Shown: positions 7,483 through 14,996 of the stretch, piece by piece
Layout: the number at the start of each line of letters is the position of its first letter
How positions within the stretch are numbered: position 1 is the stretch's first letter
Origin: Lachnospira sp. UBA4285
GTDB lineage: Bacteria; Bacillota; Clostridia; Lachnospirales; Lachnospiraceae
Direction: 5' to 3'
DNA: 22,773 bases
Assembly (NCBI GenBank): GCA_002394965.1
Contig: DGVL01000140.1
Coordinates: 1 to 22,773, forward strand
Translations under genes and position numbers: made by a program
The notes under the pieces: generated by a model
What the model saw: only the letters and a program-made list of their open reading frames with translations
The model's database searches: none
What the model was told of the DNA's origin: nothing

Positions 7483-9030
7483 TCACTGCTTCCTGATGCG
7501 GTGGCTCTCCTCCGTCAGACGGCGGATCCGCTCAGCTGTTCTTTCTGAAAAATCTTTCTCTGTGAAGCGGAAGACCCAGTTGCCGCCAAGCGTAGACGGG
7601 CGATTCACCCGGGCGAAAGCTCCCATTTCAAGATAATCCTGGAGCGGAATGACAGCCGTGTCCGGCTTTGAGGCAAGCGTCATCCGGATCAACTGCTCAA
7701 CATAATCCGATTTCAGGAACCGGCTGATGACACTTCTGTCCACATCTTCCGCCCTCGTGGCCGCCTTCACTCCGGCTTCCTCGCCATTCCCGAGCTGCCA
7801 GGCCTCACAGTACCGGGCGCAGAAGTCCTGATCTTCCACGGAAATCTCCCGGAACCACGCCGCAAGCGTCTGATTATCATGCGTTCCTGTATAGCATACC
7901 GCATTTTCCGGCCATGTGCACGGGCGGTAATCCGAATTTTCCCTGGAGTCAAATGCAAACTCAAGAATCTTCATGCCGGGATAACCGGTATCTCTGACCA
8001 GTTTCCGGACTGAGTCCGTCAGATATCCAAGATCCTCAGCGATGACAGGCTTTGGCCCGAGCGCTTCCCTGAGTGCATGAAACAGACCGATTCCGGGGCC
8101 TTTCTCCCAGGTGCCGTTCCTCGCATCGGATGCTCCCACCGGAATCGCATAGTATTCATCAAATCCGCGGAAATGATCTACCCTGACTACATCAAACAGC
8201 TCAAAGCAGCGGCGCATCCGGCTGATCCACCAGCTGTAGCCGGTCTTCCTGTGATACTCCCAGTCATAGATCGGATTGCCCCAGAGCTGTCCGCCGGCGG
8301 CAAAATCATCCGGCGGACACCCTGCCACCTTACATGGCTTCCCGTCTTCACCCAGCTGGAACAGCTCCGGGTGCTCGGCGAAATCAACGGAATCCCCGGA
8401 GACATATATCGGAATATCGCCGATAATGGAAATTCCCTTTTCGTTTACATATGCTTTCAGCTTTTTCCACTGTTTTTCAAATTCGTATTGCGTAAACCAA
8501 TAGAACGCCTCCGGGTAGCCGCTTTTCTCCGACATGAAGCGGCCATAAGCGTTAACCCAGTAAGATGCCCGGTCAAGAAATGCCAGATACTCTTCCTTTT
8601 CCTTCCTTGCCTGATCATTCTCACAGGTTTTCATCTTTTCCCGGAACGTAAGATACGCCTTCAAGAGCAGCGGAAATCTCCCGTAATACAGCTTCTCATA
8701 GTCAATGCGCCGCTCATCTTCACCGAAATCAACCGCTTCGCACTCTTCTTCCGTGAGCAGCCCTTCCAGAACAAGCGTCTTCAGGTCGATAAAGTACGGA
8801 TTCCCGGCAAATGTGGAAAAACTCTGATACGGAGAGTCGCCGTACCCCGTCGGGCCGATCGGAAGAACCTGCCAGTACGTCTGACCGCTCTTCTCCAGAA
8901 AATCAGCGAAGCGATACGCCTCCTGCCCCAGCGTTCCGATCCCGTATCGCCCCGGAAGCGAAAATATCGGCATCAGGATTCCCGCGGCACGTCTCGTATT
9001 ATCTGTCATTGGTTCTGTGTTCGTATTCAC
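7483..9030 (-). CDS. malQ: 4-alpha-glucanotransferase (amylomaltase, GH77)
   Basis: This cytoplasmic enzyme transfers 4-alpha-glucan segments between maltodextrins and releases glucose, letting imported oligosaccharides enter phosphorolysis. At 515 residues it has normal family length. The GH77 landmarks are present: GILMPIFSLPGRYGIGTLG near the N-terminus, SPYQSFSTFAGNPYFIDL (66-83), nucleophile Asp285 in VRVDHFRGF, acid/base Glu332 in VIAEDLG, and the third carboxylate Asp385 in GTHDNQT. The start is a GTG at 9030, because AGGAGG sits six bases upstream while the ATG seven codons later has no ribosome site. It lies 35 bp after malG and just before the LacI-type gene in the same operon. Confidence 0.96.
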   Translation of the reverse strand: MNTNTEPMTDNTRRAAGILMPIFSLPGRYGIGTLGQEAYRFADFLEKSGQTYWQVLPIGPTGYGDSPYQSFSTFAGNPYFIDLKTLVLEGLLTEEECEAVDFGEDERRIDYEKLYYGRFPLLLKAYLTFREKMKTCENDQARKEKEEYLAFLDRASYWVNAYGRFMSEKSGYPEAFYWFTQYEFEKQWKKLKAYVNEKGISIIGDIPIYVSGDSVDFAEHPELFQLGEDGKPCKVAGCPPDDFAAGGQLWGNPIYDWEYHRKTGYSWWISRMRRCFELFDVVRVDHFRGFDEYYAIPVGASDARNGTWEKGPGIGLFHALREALGPKPVIAEDLGYLTDSVRKLVRDTGYPGMKILEFAFDSRENSDYRPCTWPENAVCYTGTHDNQTLAAWFREISVEDQDFCARYCEAWQLGNGEEAGVKAATRAEDVDRSVISRFLKSDYVEQLIRMTLASKPDTAVIPLQDYLEMGAFARVNRPSTLGGNWVFRFTEKDFSERTAERIRRLTEESHRIRKQ

Positions 9031-9065
9031 GCGCGTCCTCCTGTTCTATTACTTTGCGGGCTGCA

Positions 9066-9905
9066 TCAACCCTTGACCGCACCTGCAACAACCCCCTCGA
9101 TGATATATTTCTGGCAGAAAGCGTAGAAGACGATAATCGGGATAATGGAGAGTACAAGGGTTCCCATCATGGCTCCCATATCCACAGAACCATAGCCGCC
9201 TTTCAGGTACTGAACAGCGATTGGAATAGTTCTGTATTTCTTCAGATCCAGAGTCAGCGACGGAAGCAGATAGTCGTTCCACACCCACATGGTCTCGAGA
9301 ATGGCGACCGTAATACAGGTCGGCTTCATGATCGGCATGACGACATGGAAGAATGTCTGCAGCGGCGTGCAGCCGTCGATCATAGCCGCCTCCTCAACTG
9401 CAATCGGTATGGACTTCACAAAGCCGGTGAACATAAACACCGCAAGCCCCGCGCCGAATCCGAGATAGATGAACACCAATCCCAGCGGATTGAAAAGATG
9501 CAGCATGTTCGCGATCTTGCTGAGCGGGAACATAACCATCTGGAACGGCACAATCATGGAGAACAGGCACAGATAATAGATACTTGCCGTGAACTTGTTG
9601 TGTACTCTCGTGATATACCATGCGCACATCGACGTGCACAGGATGATGACAGCAACCGAGAAAACTGTGACAAAGAGCGACACACCGGCAGCTCTGAGCA
9701 GATCCGTCTTCTGAATACCGGAGATGTAATTGTCGATTCCCACAAAGCTCTTGGCATTCGGAAAGGCAAACGGCATCTTCGAGATATAAGTCTTCTTCTT
9801 GAACGAGTTAAGAACCACCAGCGCGATCGGGTACACGTAAAATACTGAAATAATCGCAAACAGTACAGTCAGCGCCACACTTCCTTTTTTCTTCGCAAGT
9901 TTCAT
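9066..9905 (-). CDS. malG: Carbohydrate ABC transporter permease, MalG type
   Basis: This 279-residue inner permease subunit is predicted to have six membrane segments. The first is SVALTVLFAIISVFYVYPIA near residues 10-29. The EAA coupling loop EEAAMIDGCTPLQTFFHVVMP contacts the ATPase, and the C-terminus (IIEGVVAGAVKG) is typical of MalG/CUT1 proteins. The frame is open far upstream, but ATG at 9905 has AAAGGAGGT nine bases before it and its first base overlaps the malF stop (TAATG), showing translational coupling. With malF it forms the membrane channel for the maltodextrin-binding protein. No ATPase gene follows; malQ does. Confidence 0.93.
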   Translation of the reverse strand: MKLAKKKGSVALTVLFAIISVFYVYPIALVVLNSFKKKTYISKMPFAFPNAKSFVGIDNYISGIQKTDLLRAAGVSLFVTVFSVAVIILCTSMCAWYITRVHNKFTASIYYLCLFSMIVPFQMVMFPLSKIANMLHLFNPLGLVFIYLGFGAGLAVFMFTGFVKSIPIAVEEAAMIDGCTPLQTFFHVVMPIMKPTCITVAILETMWVWNDYLLPSLTLDLKKYRTIPIAVQYLKGGYGSVDMGAMMGTLVLSIIPIIVFYAFCQKYIIEGVVAGAVKG

Positions 9906-10747
9906 TACTGCTGTACCTCCTTTCTGCGTGACAGATAGTTCTGCGTCAGGGCAACGGCTCCTACAATCAGGAAGAAGATAACAGCCTTTGCCTGTCCGAC
10001 GCCCTCCCAGCCCGGGCGGCCGTAGAATGTGGTGTAAATGTTCATGGCCAGCAACTCGGACTTTTCGGACGGCTCGCCGTTCGTCAGGGCCAGGTTCTGG
10101 TCGAACATCTTGAAGCCATTGGTTAGTGTCAGGAACGTGCATACCGTGATTGAGGAGCGGAGCATCGGAAGCGTCACATAGCGCAGCTGCTGCCATTTCG
10201 TGGCGCCGTCAATCTTGGCTGCCTCGATCAGTTCTCCCGGAATATTCTGAATACCGGCAATATAGATGATCATCATATAGCCGATCTGCTGCCAGAGAAG
10301 CAGGATCACCATTCCCCAGAAGCCGTATGTCGCGTTGTACGTCAGGGTCTTGCTCCAGTACGCGAGAATGCCGTTGAGAAGCAGGCTCCAGATGTAGCCC
10401 AGAACAATTCCGCCGATGAGGTTCGGCATGAAGAAAATTGTGCGGAACAGGTATGATCCCCGGATCTTTTTTGTCAAAGCCAGCGCTACGACAAATGCAA
10501 GGAAATTGATGAGGACCATTGTGATGATTGTAAAGAGGGTCGTGTACCACAGCGAATGGACAAATGTGTCGTCCTGGAACACCTTCGCGTAGTTGGAGAA
10601 ACCGATCACCTTTGCGTCCGTAATTGTCGTGAACTTGCAGAAGGAAAGATAGATGCCGACAATAAACGGAGCAATAAATCCGACTGTAAATGCAATGAGT
10701 GTTGGAAGAACGAAAATCGGAAGATACCGTTTTATCGCTTTTTCCAT
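9905..10747 (-). CDS. malF: Carbohydrate ABC transporter permease, MalF type
   Basis: This 280-residue permease subunit of a CUT1-family sugar importer begins MEKAIKRYLPIFVLPTLIAF with the first membrane helix. It carries the EAA loop EAAKIDGATKWQQLRYVTLP and ends with the basic SRRKEVQQ. Its length is like Gram-positive MalF homologues and lacks the large periplasmic P2 loop of E. coli MalF. ATG at 10747 has GGAGAGGAG upstream. The frame is open further upstream, but that part runs through the intercistronic stem-loop. It overlaps malG by one base. It works with the malE lipoprotein and malG; sugar specificity is inferred from malQ. Confidence 0.93.
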   Translation of the reverse strand: MEKAIKRYLPIFVLPTLIAFTVGFIAPFIVGIYLSFCKFTTITDAKVIGFSNYAKVFQDDTFVHSLWYTTLFTIITMVLINFLAFVVALALTKKIRGSYLFRTIFFMPNLIGGIVLGYIWSLLLNGILAYWSKTLTYNATYGFWGMVILLLWQQIGYMMIIYIAGIQNIPGELIEAAKIDGATKWQQLRYVTLPMLRSSITVCTFLTLTNGFKMFDQNLALTNGEPSEKSELLAMNIYTTFYGRPGWEGVGQAKAVIFFLIVGAVALTQNYLSRRKEVQQ

Positions 10748-10772
10748 AAGAACTCCTCTCCTGTCTTCTGCT

Positions 10773-10817
10773 AAAAATGGCCTCAGGTCAGGCATTGTGT
10801 TACCTGCCGGAGGCCAT
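10773..10817 (-). terminator. Intercistronic stem-loop between malE and malF (partial terminator or stabiliser)
   Basis: On the minus strand ATGGCCTC (10810-10817) pairs with GAGGCCAT (10777-10784) and AGGT pairs with ACCT inside, with a four-base bulge. Five T follow directly. It sits in the 132-bp gap between the malE stop and the malF start inside one operon. A leaky terminator or 3'-end barrier here would yield more binding protein than permease, a usual arrangement for sugar importers. Confidence 0.7.
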
Positions 10818-10879
10818 CTCAAGCTTTTGTTTAAAACACTGTATTCATCCGTGCTTTGAGGAACAGCTGTCTGTATTCT

Positions 10880-12283
10880 TTATGATTTTGCAGCCTTGTA
10901 CTCTGCAGCCCATCCGTCGACGAATGCTGTCTTTACAGCATCCCACTCGCCGGTGCCCTGTGCGTACTCAAGCATTGCGGAGCCGAGGTCATTCTTCCAC
11001 TGCTCACTTGGCATCGTGGTGAAATTCCAGGAAACCGGGGTCTTGTCCTTGTTGTACTCATTGGCTGCCTTGACAAGCGGATTGGCCGGAAGGTAATCCG
11101 AGAATGTCTTGAACGGAGTAACGAAGCCCATATCCGTGGACAGAGACTTGCGACCTTCATCGGACTCAACAACCCACTTCAGGAAGTCCTTAGTCGCCTG
11201 AATGTCATCAGCGCTGGCCTTGGAATTGATGCACCAGTAGTTCTCGGAACCGGTGCAGAGTCCCTGCTTTGCATCATCCACGCCGAAGAAGATCGGAAGC
11301 ATTCCCAGATCATCATCAGCCACTTCATTGCCCTTGATGTCGTTATAAGCCCATGTACCATTCTGATAGAAAACAGCTTCACCCAGAGCGAATTCCGAGG
11401 CTGCATCATCGCCGGTCTTTCCGGAGAGAAGCGTAGGCTCGCAGGTAGCATCGGTGATGTACATGTCGAACACCTTCTTGAAGTTGTCAAGATAGGTTCC
11501 CTTGATGGCTGCTGTCGAAGTCTCGTTCTCAGCCTTGTACTCATAGTAAATCGGGAGGTTGGCAAGATGCGTCTTGAAGCGCCAGTCAGAAGAGGAATCA
11601 AAGCCGGCGGAGGTAAAGGCGCCTTCGACACCGAGAGCATCCTTCTTGGCCTGGATATCATCGGCAACTTCCTTCAGCTTGTCAAAGCTCGTGATCTCAG
11701 ACGCATCTTTGATCTTTGCGCCGTCAAGCTGGCAGTACTTGCCAAGAAGGCCCTTGTTGTAGATGATTCCGTATGTCTCGATGACATAGGCAATGCCCTT
11801 GATGGATCCGTCAGTATCCTTGAGTGCATAGTCATCGCTCTGCAGATCCTTGTACACATCGGTGTCCTTCAGATCCAGGCAGTAGTCTTTCCAGTTCGCC
11901 AGCCCGACCGGTCCGTTGACCTGGAAGAGGGTCGGCGCTTCCGACTTGGCCATCTCGGATTTCAGCGTCTGCTCGTATGTTCCGGAAGCCGCTGTCTGTA
12001 CATTTACCTGTACGCCGGTCTCCTCTGTATATTTCTTTGCGAGTGCAACCCACTGATCAGCCTGCTCCGGCTTGAAATTCAGATAGTAAACCTTACCGGC
12101 AGAAGAGGCTGTAGAACCCGAAGCGGCCTTTGTGGTGGACGCTGCAGCCTTTGTTGTAGTGGACTGTGCTCCTGCTGATGTTGCTCCGCCAGCAGATGAG
12201 CTTGCAGCGCCGCAGCCTGCCAGCGCTGTGACTGCCATGGCTGCCGTCATTCCAAGCGCCGCGAAACGTTTTACATTCTTCAT
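10880..12283 (-). CDS. malE: Extracellular sugar-binding lipoprotein (maltodextrin type)
   Basis: This 467-residue solute-binding lipoprotein captures oligosaccharide outside the membrane for the adjacent permeases. It has a lipoprotein signal peptide ending in the lipobox LAGC, with lipidated Cys24. A Ser/Thr/Ala/Gly-rich linker follows to about residue 63, then a type 1 (CUT1) binding-protein fold: VYYLNFKPEQADQWVALAKKYTEETGVQVNV, the TLFQVNGPVGLANW region, and a late AVFYQNGTWAYND block. It is the first gene of the operon followed by malF, malG, malQ and the LacI-type regulator. The ribosome site is only moderate (GAAAGGG). Specificity for maltodextrin rests on malQ downstream; other glucans remain possible. 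Confidence 0.92.
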   Translation of the reverse strand: MKNVKRFAALGMTAAMAVTALAGCGAASSSAGGATSAGAQSTTTKAAASTTKAASGSTASSAGKVYYLNFKPEQADQWVALAKKYTEETGVQVNVQTAASGTYEQTLKSEMAKSEAPTLFQVNGPVGLANWKDYCLDLKDTDVYKDLQSDDYALKDTDGSIKGIAYVIETYGIIYNKGLLGKYCQLDGAKIKDASEITSFDKLKEVADDIQAKKDALGVEGAFTSAGFDSSSDWRFKTHLANLPIYYEYKAENETSTAAIKGTYLDNFKKVFDMYITDATCEPTLLSGKTGDDAASEFALGEAVFYQNGTWAYNDIKGNEVADDDLGMLPIFFGVDDAKQGLCTGSENYWCINSKASADDIQATKDFLKWVVESDEGRKSLSTDMGFVTPFKTFSDYLPANPLVKAANEYNKDKTPVSWNFTTMPSEQWKNDLGSAMLEYAQGTGEWDAVKTAFVDGWAAEYKAAKS

Positions 12284-12316
12284 AAGTTTTCCCTTTCTGC
12301 CCTCCCGGGGGCAAAC

Positions 12317-12332
12317 CGGAGCAGATGCTCCG
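12317..12332. repeat. Hairpin in the malE 5' leader
   Basis: CGGAGC (12317-12322) and GCTCCG (12327-12332) are exact reverse complements around the tetraloop AGAT. It lies about 35 bp upstream of the malE start and could stabilise the mRNA 5' end. Its role is unproven. Confidence 0.45.
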
Positions 12333-12375
12333 CTATAGAGTACTGTGCTTTACAACTATTCTCGCCGGCCCGTAT

Positions 12376-12425
12376 CGTAAACGGTTCCGGGAATGTTATC
12401 GGTATCGTTTCCGGTAACGTTTCTG
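12376..12425. promoter_or_regulatory. Tandem array of four 12-bp LacI/CcpA-like operator units
   Basis: Reading the plus strand in 12-base steps from 12376 gives CGTAAACGGTTC, CGGGAATGTTAT, CGGTATCGTTTC and CGGTAACGTTTC. The last two differ at one base; the first two share 9 and 8 of 12 positions with the last. Three units have a central CG dyad with AAACG on one strand, as in LacI-family operators and cre sites. The array starts 93 bp upstream of malE, whose operon encodes a LacI-family regulator. Confidence 0.65.
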
Positions 12426-12475
12426 ATTATCTTTTAACACTTTCACAAAATAGATGCAAGTAGTTCTTGTGAATG

Positions 12476-12505
12476 ATTGTATAATTTGTTATTATTGTAT
12501 AATTT
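12476..12505. repeat. Two 12-bp direct repeats in the malE upstream region
   Basis: ATTGTATAATTT occurs at 12476-12487 and exactly again at 12494-12505, an 18-bp period. Both contain TATAAT on the plus strand, but no gene follows in that direction and no -35 box is well placed. It may be an upstream binding site for the malE promoter or only AT-rich sequence. Confidence 0.5.
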
Positions 12506-12648
12506 TCGTTCTTTGCTTTGTGTATTATGTATGGCTTTCTGTCAAAAATCCATCGGCGGCGCCTGATAATGTGATGCATTTTGCCAGTTGTAAATAATAT
12601 TAGTTATATCCTATACTCTCGCTGATATCCGTGCCGGCAGCGGAATAT

Positions 12649-12680
12649 AAAAAAGGCTCTCAGGCAGAAACCTGAAAGCC
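12649..12680 (-). terminator. Terminator of the esterase-like gene
   Basis: On the minus strand GGCTTTCAGG (12671-12680) pairs with CCTGAGAGCC (12655-12664) around a six-base loop, and six T follow. It lies about 28 bp after the stop codon at 12708. Confidence 0.9.
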
Positions 12681-12707
12681 CTTTCGCTTCTCCCACTCTG
12701 CGTCATA

Positions 12708-13745
12708 TCAGATATTGGGAATCTTCTTCAGCTGACCATCAATGCGTTCTATCACTTCCGGTGCGACGTGAACATAGGCGAGCGCATCACACAGTTTCAT
12801 GCGCCCCGCCATTCCGTGACTGAAATTGTCCGCATTCGGATCTGGCATCGTACCGCCTCCGTTCCATTTAAGCTGTGCAAAAAGCGTGGATAAGATCTTC
12901 ATCGCTTCCGGATTGCCCGCCAGACGGGAAAGCGTGCAGTAAACCGACAGAAATGCATCCGCATCTGCGTTCACATGCGCCCCGCACCGGGGCTGTGTCA
13001 TGCCGTCAGATGAGAAATCTCCGAAAACATCTCTGAGCCACGCGATTGAATCGCCCACCCAGTTCCCGGCGCGCGAACAGATGGCACTGTCCGGTGACTG
13101 AACCGAAGTATCTGCCGTGGAAAATCCGTGGGGGCCGTACGCATAGATGTGGCCTTCAAATGAAACGCCGGCCTTATCCAGCGCCTCCATCATCTGTACC
13201 GTGTTCTGAATCGGCACGACGCTGTCATTGCGCGTCGCAAACAGAAAACACGGGCAGGTTTTCTCATCGACCCTCGAAATCACGTCCGGGGCACTCGGAC
13301 AGCACTCACGGATAAAACTCCCGGCCGTCACAGCATAGCCGAGAATCGCGGCATTCGGGCGGTTCTCTGACATAGCCGCTGCGCAGGCAGCCAGATGACC
13401 GCCGGCTGAAAATCCGATGACCGCGATCTTGTCCGGATACAGCTTCCACTCGTCTGCTCTGCTGCGGATATAACGCATCGCCTGCTCGTAGTCATTCAGC
13501 GGATTGGGCCAGACGCTGTCCTCTCCGACCGAATAGCGAAGGATCATCGCATCGTATCCGCTCCTCAGATACGGGAACGCGACAGGATCCGCCTCTCTGT
13601 CCGAGCAGAACTGATACCCGCCGCCGGGCAGAATAAGAACCGCAGGGCGTCTGGTCACATATCGGAATTCTCCTCCCGTCTCCTGCAGATAGCAGGTCAG
13701 TGACACATTTCTTTCATTATTAAGTACGATTTTCTCTTTCTTCAT
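12708..13745 (-). CDS. Alpha/beta-hydrolase, acetyl-esterase-like
   Basis: The 345-residue protein has an alpha/beta-hydrolase catalytic domain of the carbohydrate acetyl esterase / hormone-sensitive-lipase-like type. The oxyanion-hole motif is LILPGGGYQF (38-46). The nucleophile is Ser113 in GFSAGGH, with probable acid Asp174 (TRNDSVVP) and His206 (YGPHGFS). It likely deacetylates sugars or small esters in the cytoplasm, as no signal peptide is present. About 100 residues follow the catalytic domain (from about 245: HVNADADAFLSVYCTLSRLAG onward) and do not look like part of the hydrolase fold; I do not recognise them. ATG at 13745 has GGAG seven bases upstream; ATG at 13757 and GTG at 13763 are in-frame alternatives. 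It is monocistronic with its own terminator. Confidence 0.85.
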   Translation of the reverse strand: MKKEKIVLNNERNVSLTCYLQETGGEFRYVTRRPAVLILPGGGYQFCSDREADPVAFPYLRSGYDAMILRYSVGEDSVWPNPLNDYEQAMRYIRSRADEWKLYPDKIAVIGFSAGGHLAACAAAMSENRPNAAILGYAVTAGSFIRECCPSAPDVISRVDEKTCPCFLFATRNDSVVPIQNTVQMMEALDKAGVSFEGHIYAYGPHGFSTADTSVQSPDSAICSRAGNWVGDSIAWLRDVFGDFSSDGMTQPRCGAHVNADADAFLSVYCTLSRLAGNPEAMKILSTLFAQLKWNGGGTMPDPNADNFSHGMAGRMKLCDALAYVHVAPEVIERIDGQLKKIPNI

Positions 13746-13765
13746 GTCATTCTCCATTTGCACGC

Positions 13766-13795
13766 TTAATATCTGTTCTTATTATCATACCGCAA
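13766..13795 (-). promoter_or_regulatory. Possible promoter of the esterase-like gene
   Basis: On the minus strand TTGCGG (13790-13795) and TATTAA (13766-13771) are 18 bp apart, about 20 bp upstream of the chosen start. It sits back to back with the divergent promoter of the cation transporter operon, their -35 boxes adjoining. Both boxes are two mismatches from consensus. Confidence 0.45.
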
Positions 13796-13824
13796 TTGAA
13801 TTCTCCCTGAAACCGGCTTATAAT
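13796..13824 (+). promoter_or_regulatory. Promoter of the CDF-symporter operon
   Basis: TTGAAT (13796-13801) and a perfect TATAAT (13819-13824) are separated by exactly 17 bp. The -10 box is about 30 bp upstream of the ATG at 13854. No obvious metal-responsive operator dyad was seen around it. Confidence 0.75.
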
Positions 13825-13853
13825 CATGGATTATTTCTGAAACAGGGGGAATT

Positions 13854-14966
13854 ATGGACAACAGCCGCAGTAAAACTATCATCCGTGCCAGCGTCATCGG
13901 AATTCTCGTCAATGTCATGCTGGCAGGTTTCAAGGCATTCATAGGAATGCTCTCCAACTCCGTGGCCATCGTGATGGATGCCGTGAACAATCTGAGCGAC
14001 GCACTCTCATCGGTCATCACAATCATCGGCACCAGGCTGGCCGGAAAAGAGCCGGACAAGAAGCATCCGCTCGGGTACGGGCGCATTGAGAACTTAAGTG
14101 CTATGATCATCTCGGTGATCGTGCTCTACGCCGGTATCTCTTCTCTCCGGGAATCTGTGGACAAGATTCTTCACCCGCAGACTCCGGACTACTCGGCAAC
14201 CGCGCTTATTATCATCGCCGTCGCCGTCATCGCTAAGATTGTTCTGGGGCTTTACGTGAAAAGCAAAGGCAAGACCGTGAAGTCTGACTCACTCGTGGCG
14301 TCCGGAAGTGACGCTCTGCACGACTCGGTCATCTCCGCCTCTACCCTTGCGGCCGCCGCGCTCTATCTGCTCTTCAACATCCGGATCGAGGCGTGGCTCG
14401 GTGCCATCATCTCCGTTGTCATCATCAAATCCGGACTGGAGATGCTGCGCGACACGATAAGCACAGTCCTCGGCGAGCGCATCGATGCTGAGACATCACA
14501 GGCCGTGAAACAGACGATCAGTGAGACAGACGGTGTATACGGCGCATACGACCTCATCATCAATAACTATGGCCCGAACCGTCAGATCGGCTCTGTTCAC
14601 ATCGCGGTTCCGGAGAATATGACAGCCCGGGAACTGGATGAACTCGAGCGCAGAATCGCAGTAAATGTCTTCCGGAAAAACCACGTCATTCTGACCGGTA
14701 TCTCGGTGTATTCCATGAATATTCATGATAAAGAAGCTGCCGCGATCGAAAAGCAGATCCGCGACATCCTCGAGAAATATCCGGATGTCCTCCAGATGCA
14801 TGGCTTCTACCTTGACCGCTCCGAAAAGACGATCAATTTCGATATCATCATCAGCTTCGACGCGAAGGACCGCCGCCGGCTCTATGACAGAATTCTCAAG
14901 GAGGTATCCGCAGCATTCCCGGAGTATACCGTTGAGATCCAGCTGGATTCCGACATCTCAGACTAA
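13854..14966 (+). CDS. Cation diffusion facilitator (CDF) family metal transporter
   Basis: This 370-residue membrane antiporter exports divalent metal in exchange for protons. The N-terminal half holds six predicted membrane helices. The metal-site motifs are DAVNNLSDALSS in helix 2 (Asp42 and Asp49 region) and GSDALHDSVIS in helix 5; HPLGYGRIE lies in the loop after helix 2. The DAVNNLSD form resembles the manganese-type group, but zinc or iron cannot be excluded. The cytoplasmic part after about residue 210 is roughly twice the length of a usual CDF dimerisation domain and looks like two successive domains: IGSVHIAVPENMTARELDELER, then ILEKYPDVLQMHGFYLDRSEKTINFDIIISF. ATG at 13854 has an AGGGGG site. 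It is followed by the NSS symporter gene. Confidence 0.93.
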   Translation: MDNSRSKTIIRASVIGILVNVMLAGFKAFIGMLSNSVAIVMDAVNNLSDALSSVITIIGTRLAGKEPDKKHPLGYGRIENLSAMIISVIVLYAGISSLRESVDKILHPQTPDYSATALIIIAVAVIAKIVLGLYVKSKGKTVKSDSLVASGSDALHDSVISASTLAAAALYLLFNIRIEAWLGAIISVVIIKSGLEMLRDTISTVLGERIDAETSQAVKQTISETDGVYGAYDLIINNYGPNRQIGSVHIAVPENMTARELDELERRIAVNVFRKNHVILTGISVYSMNIHDKEAAAIEKQIRDILEKYPDVLQMHGFYLDRSEKTINFDIIISFDAKDRRRLYDRILKEVSAAFPEYTVEIQLDSDISD

Positions 14967-14996
14967 AGCGTGCATCCGGTCCTGCCAGCGTGTATA

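Larger units (their letters stand above)
12284..12707. other. 424-bp intergenic region: malE control region and esterase terminator
   Basis: No gene is supported here. It holds a 5'-leader hairpin, an operator-like tandem array, an AT-rich stretch with two 12-bp direct repeats, and the terminator of the upstream esterase gene. A clear -35/-10 pair for malE could not be fixed; TTGCAT with a weak TAAAAG at 17 bp (minus strand, near 12435-12460) is the best seen. Confidence 0.6.

Noticed and set aside
8077..9848. Long plus-strand open frames (about 345-349 codons each) opposite malQ and malG
   Set aside because: Both lie over well-supported minus-strand genes with catalytic and EAA motifs; their translations are low in recognisable structure, so they are shadows caused by GC-biased codons.
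9906..10196. N-terminal extension of the malG frame over malF
   Set aside because: This part is malF read in another frame; a strong ribosome site and TAATG coupling place the malG start at 9905.
12476..12505. Two TATAAT boxes as plus-strand promoters
   Set aside because: No -35 box stands at 16-18 bp and no plus-strand gene follows; listed only as repeats.
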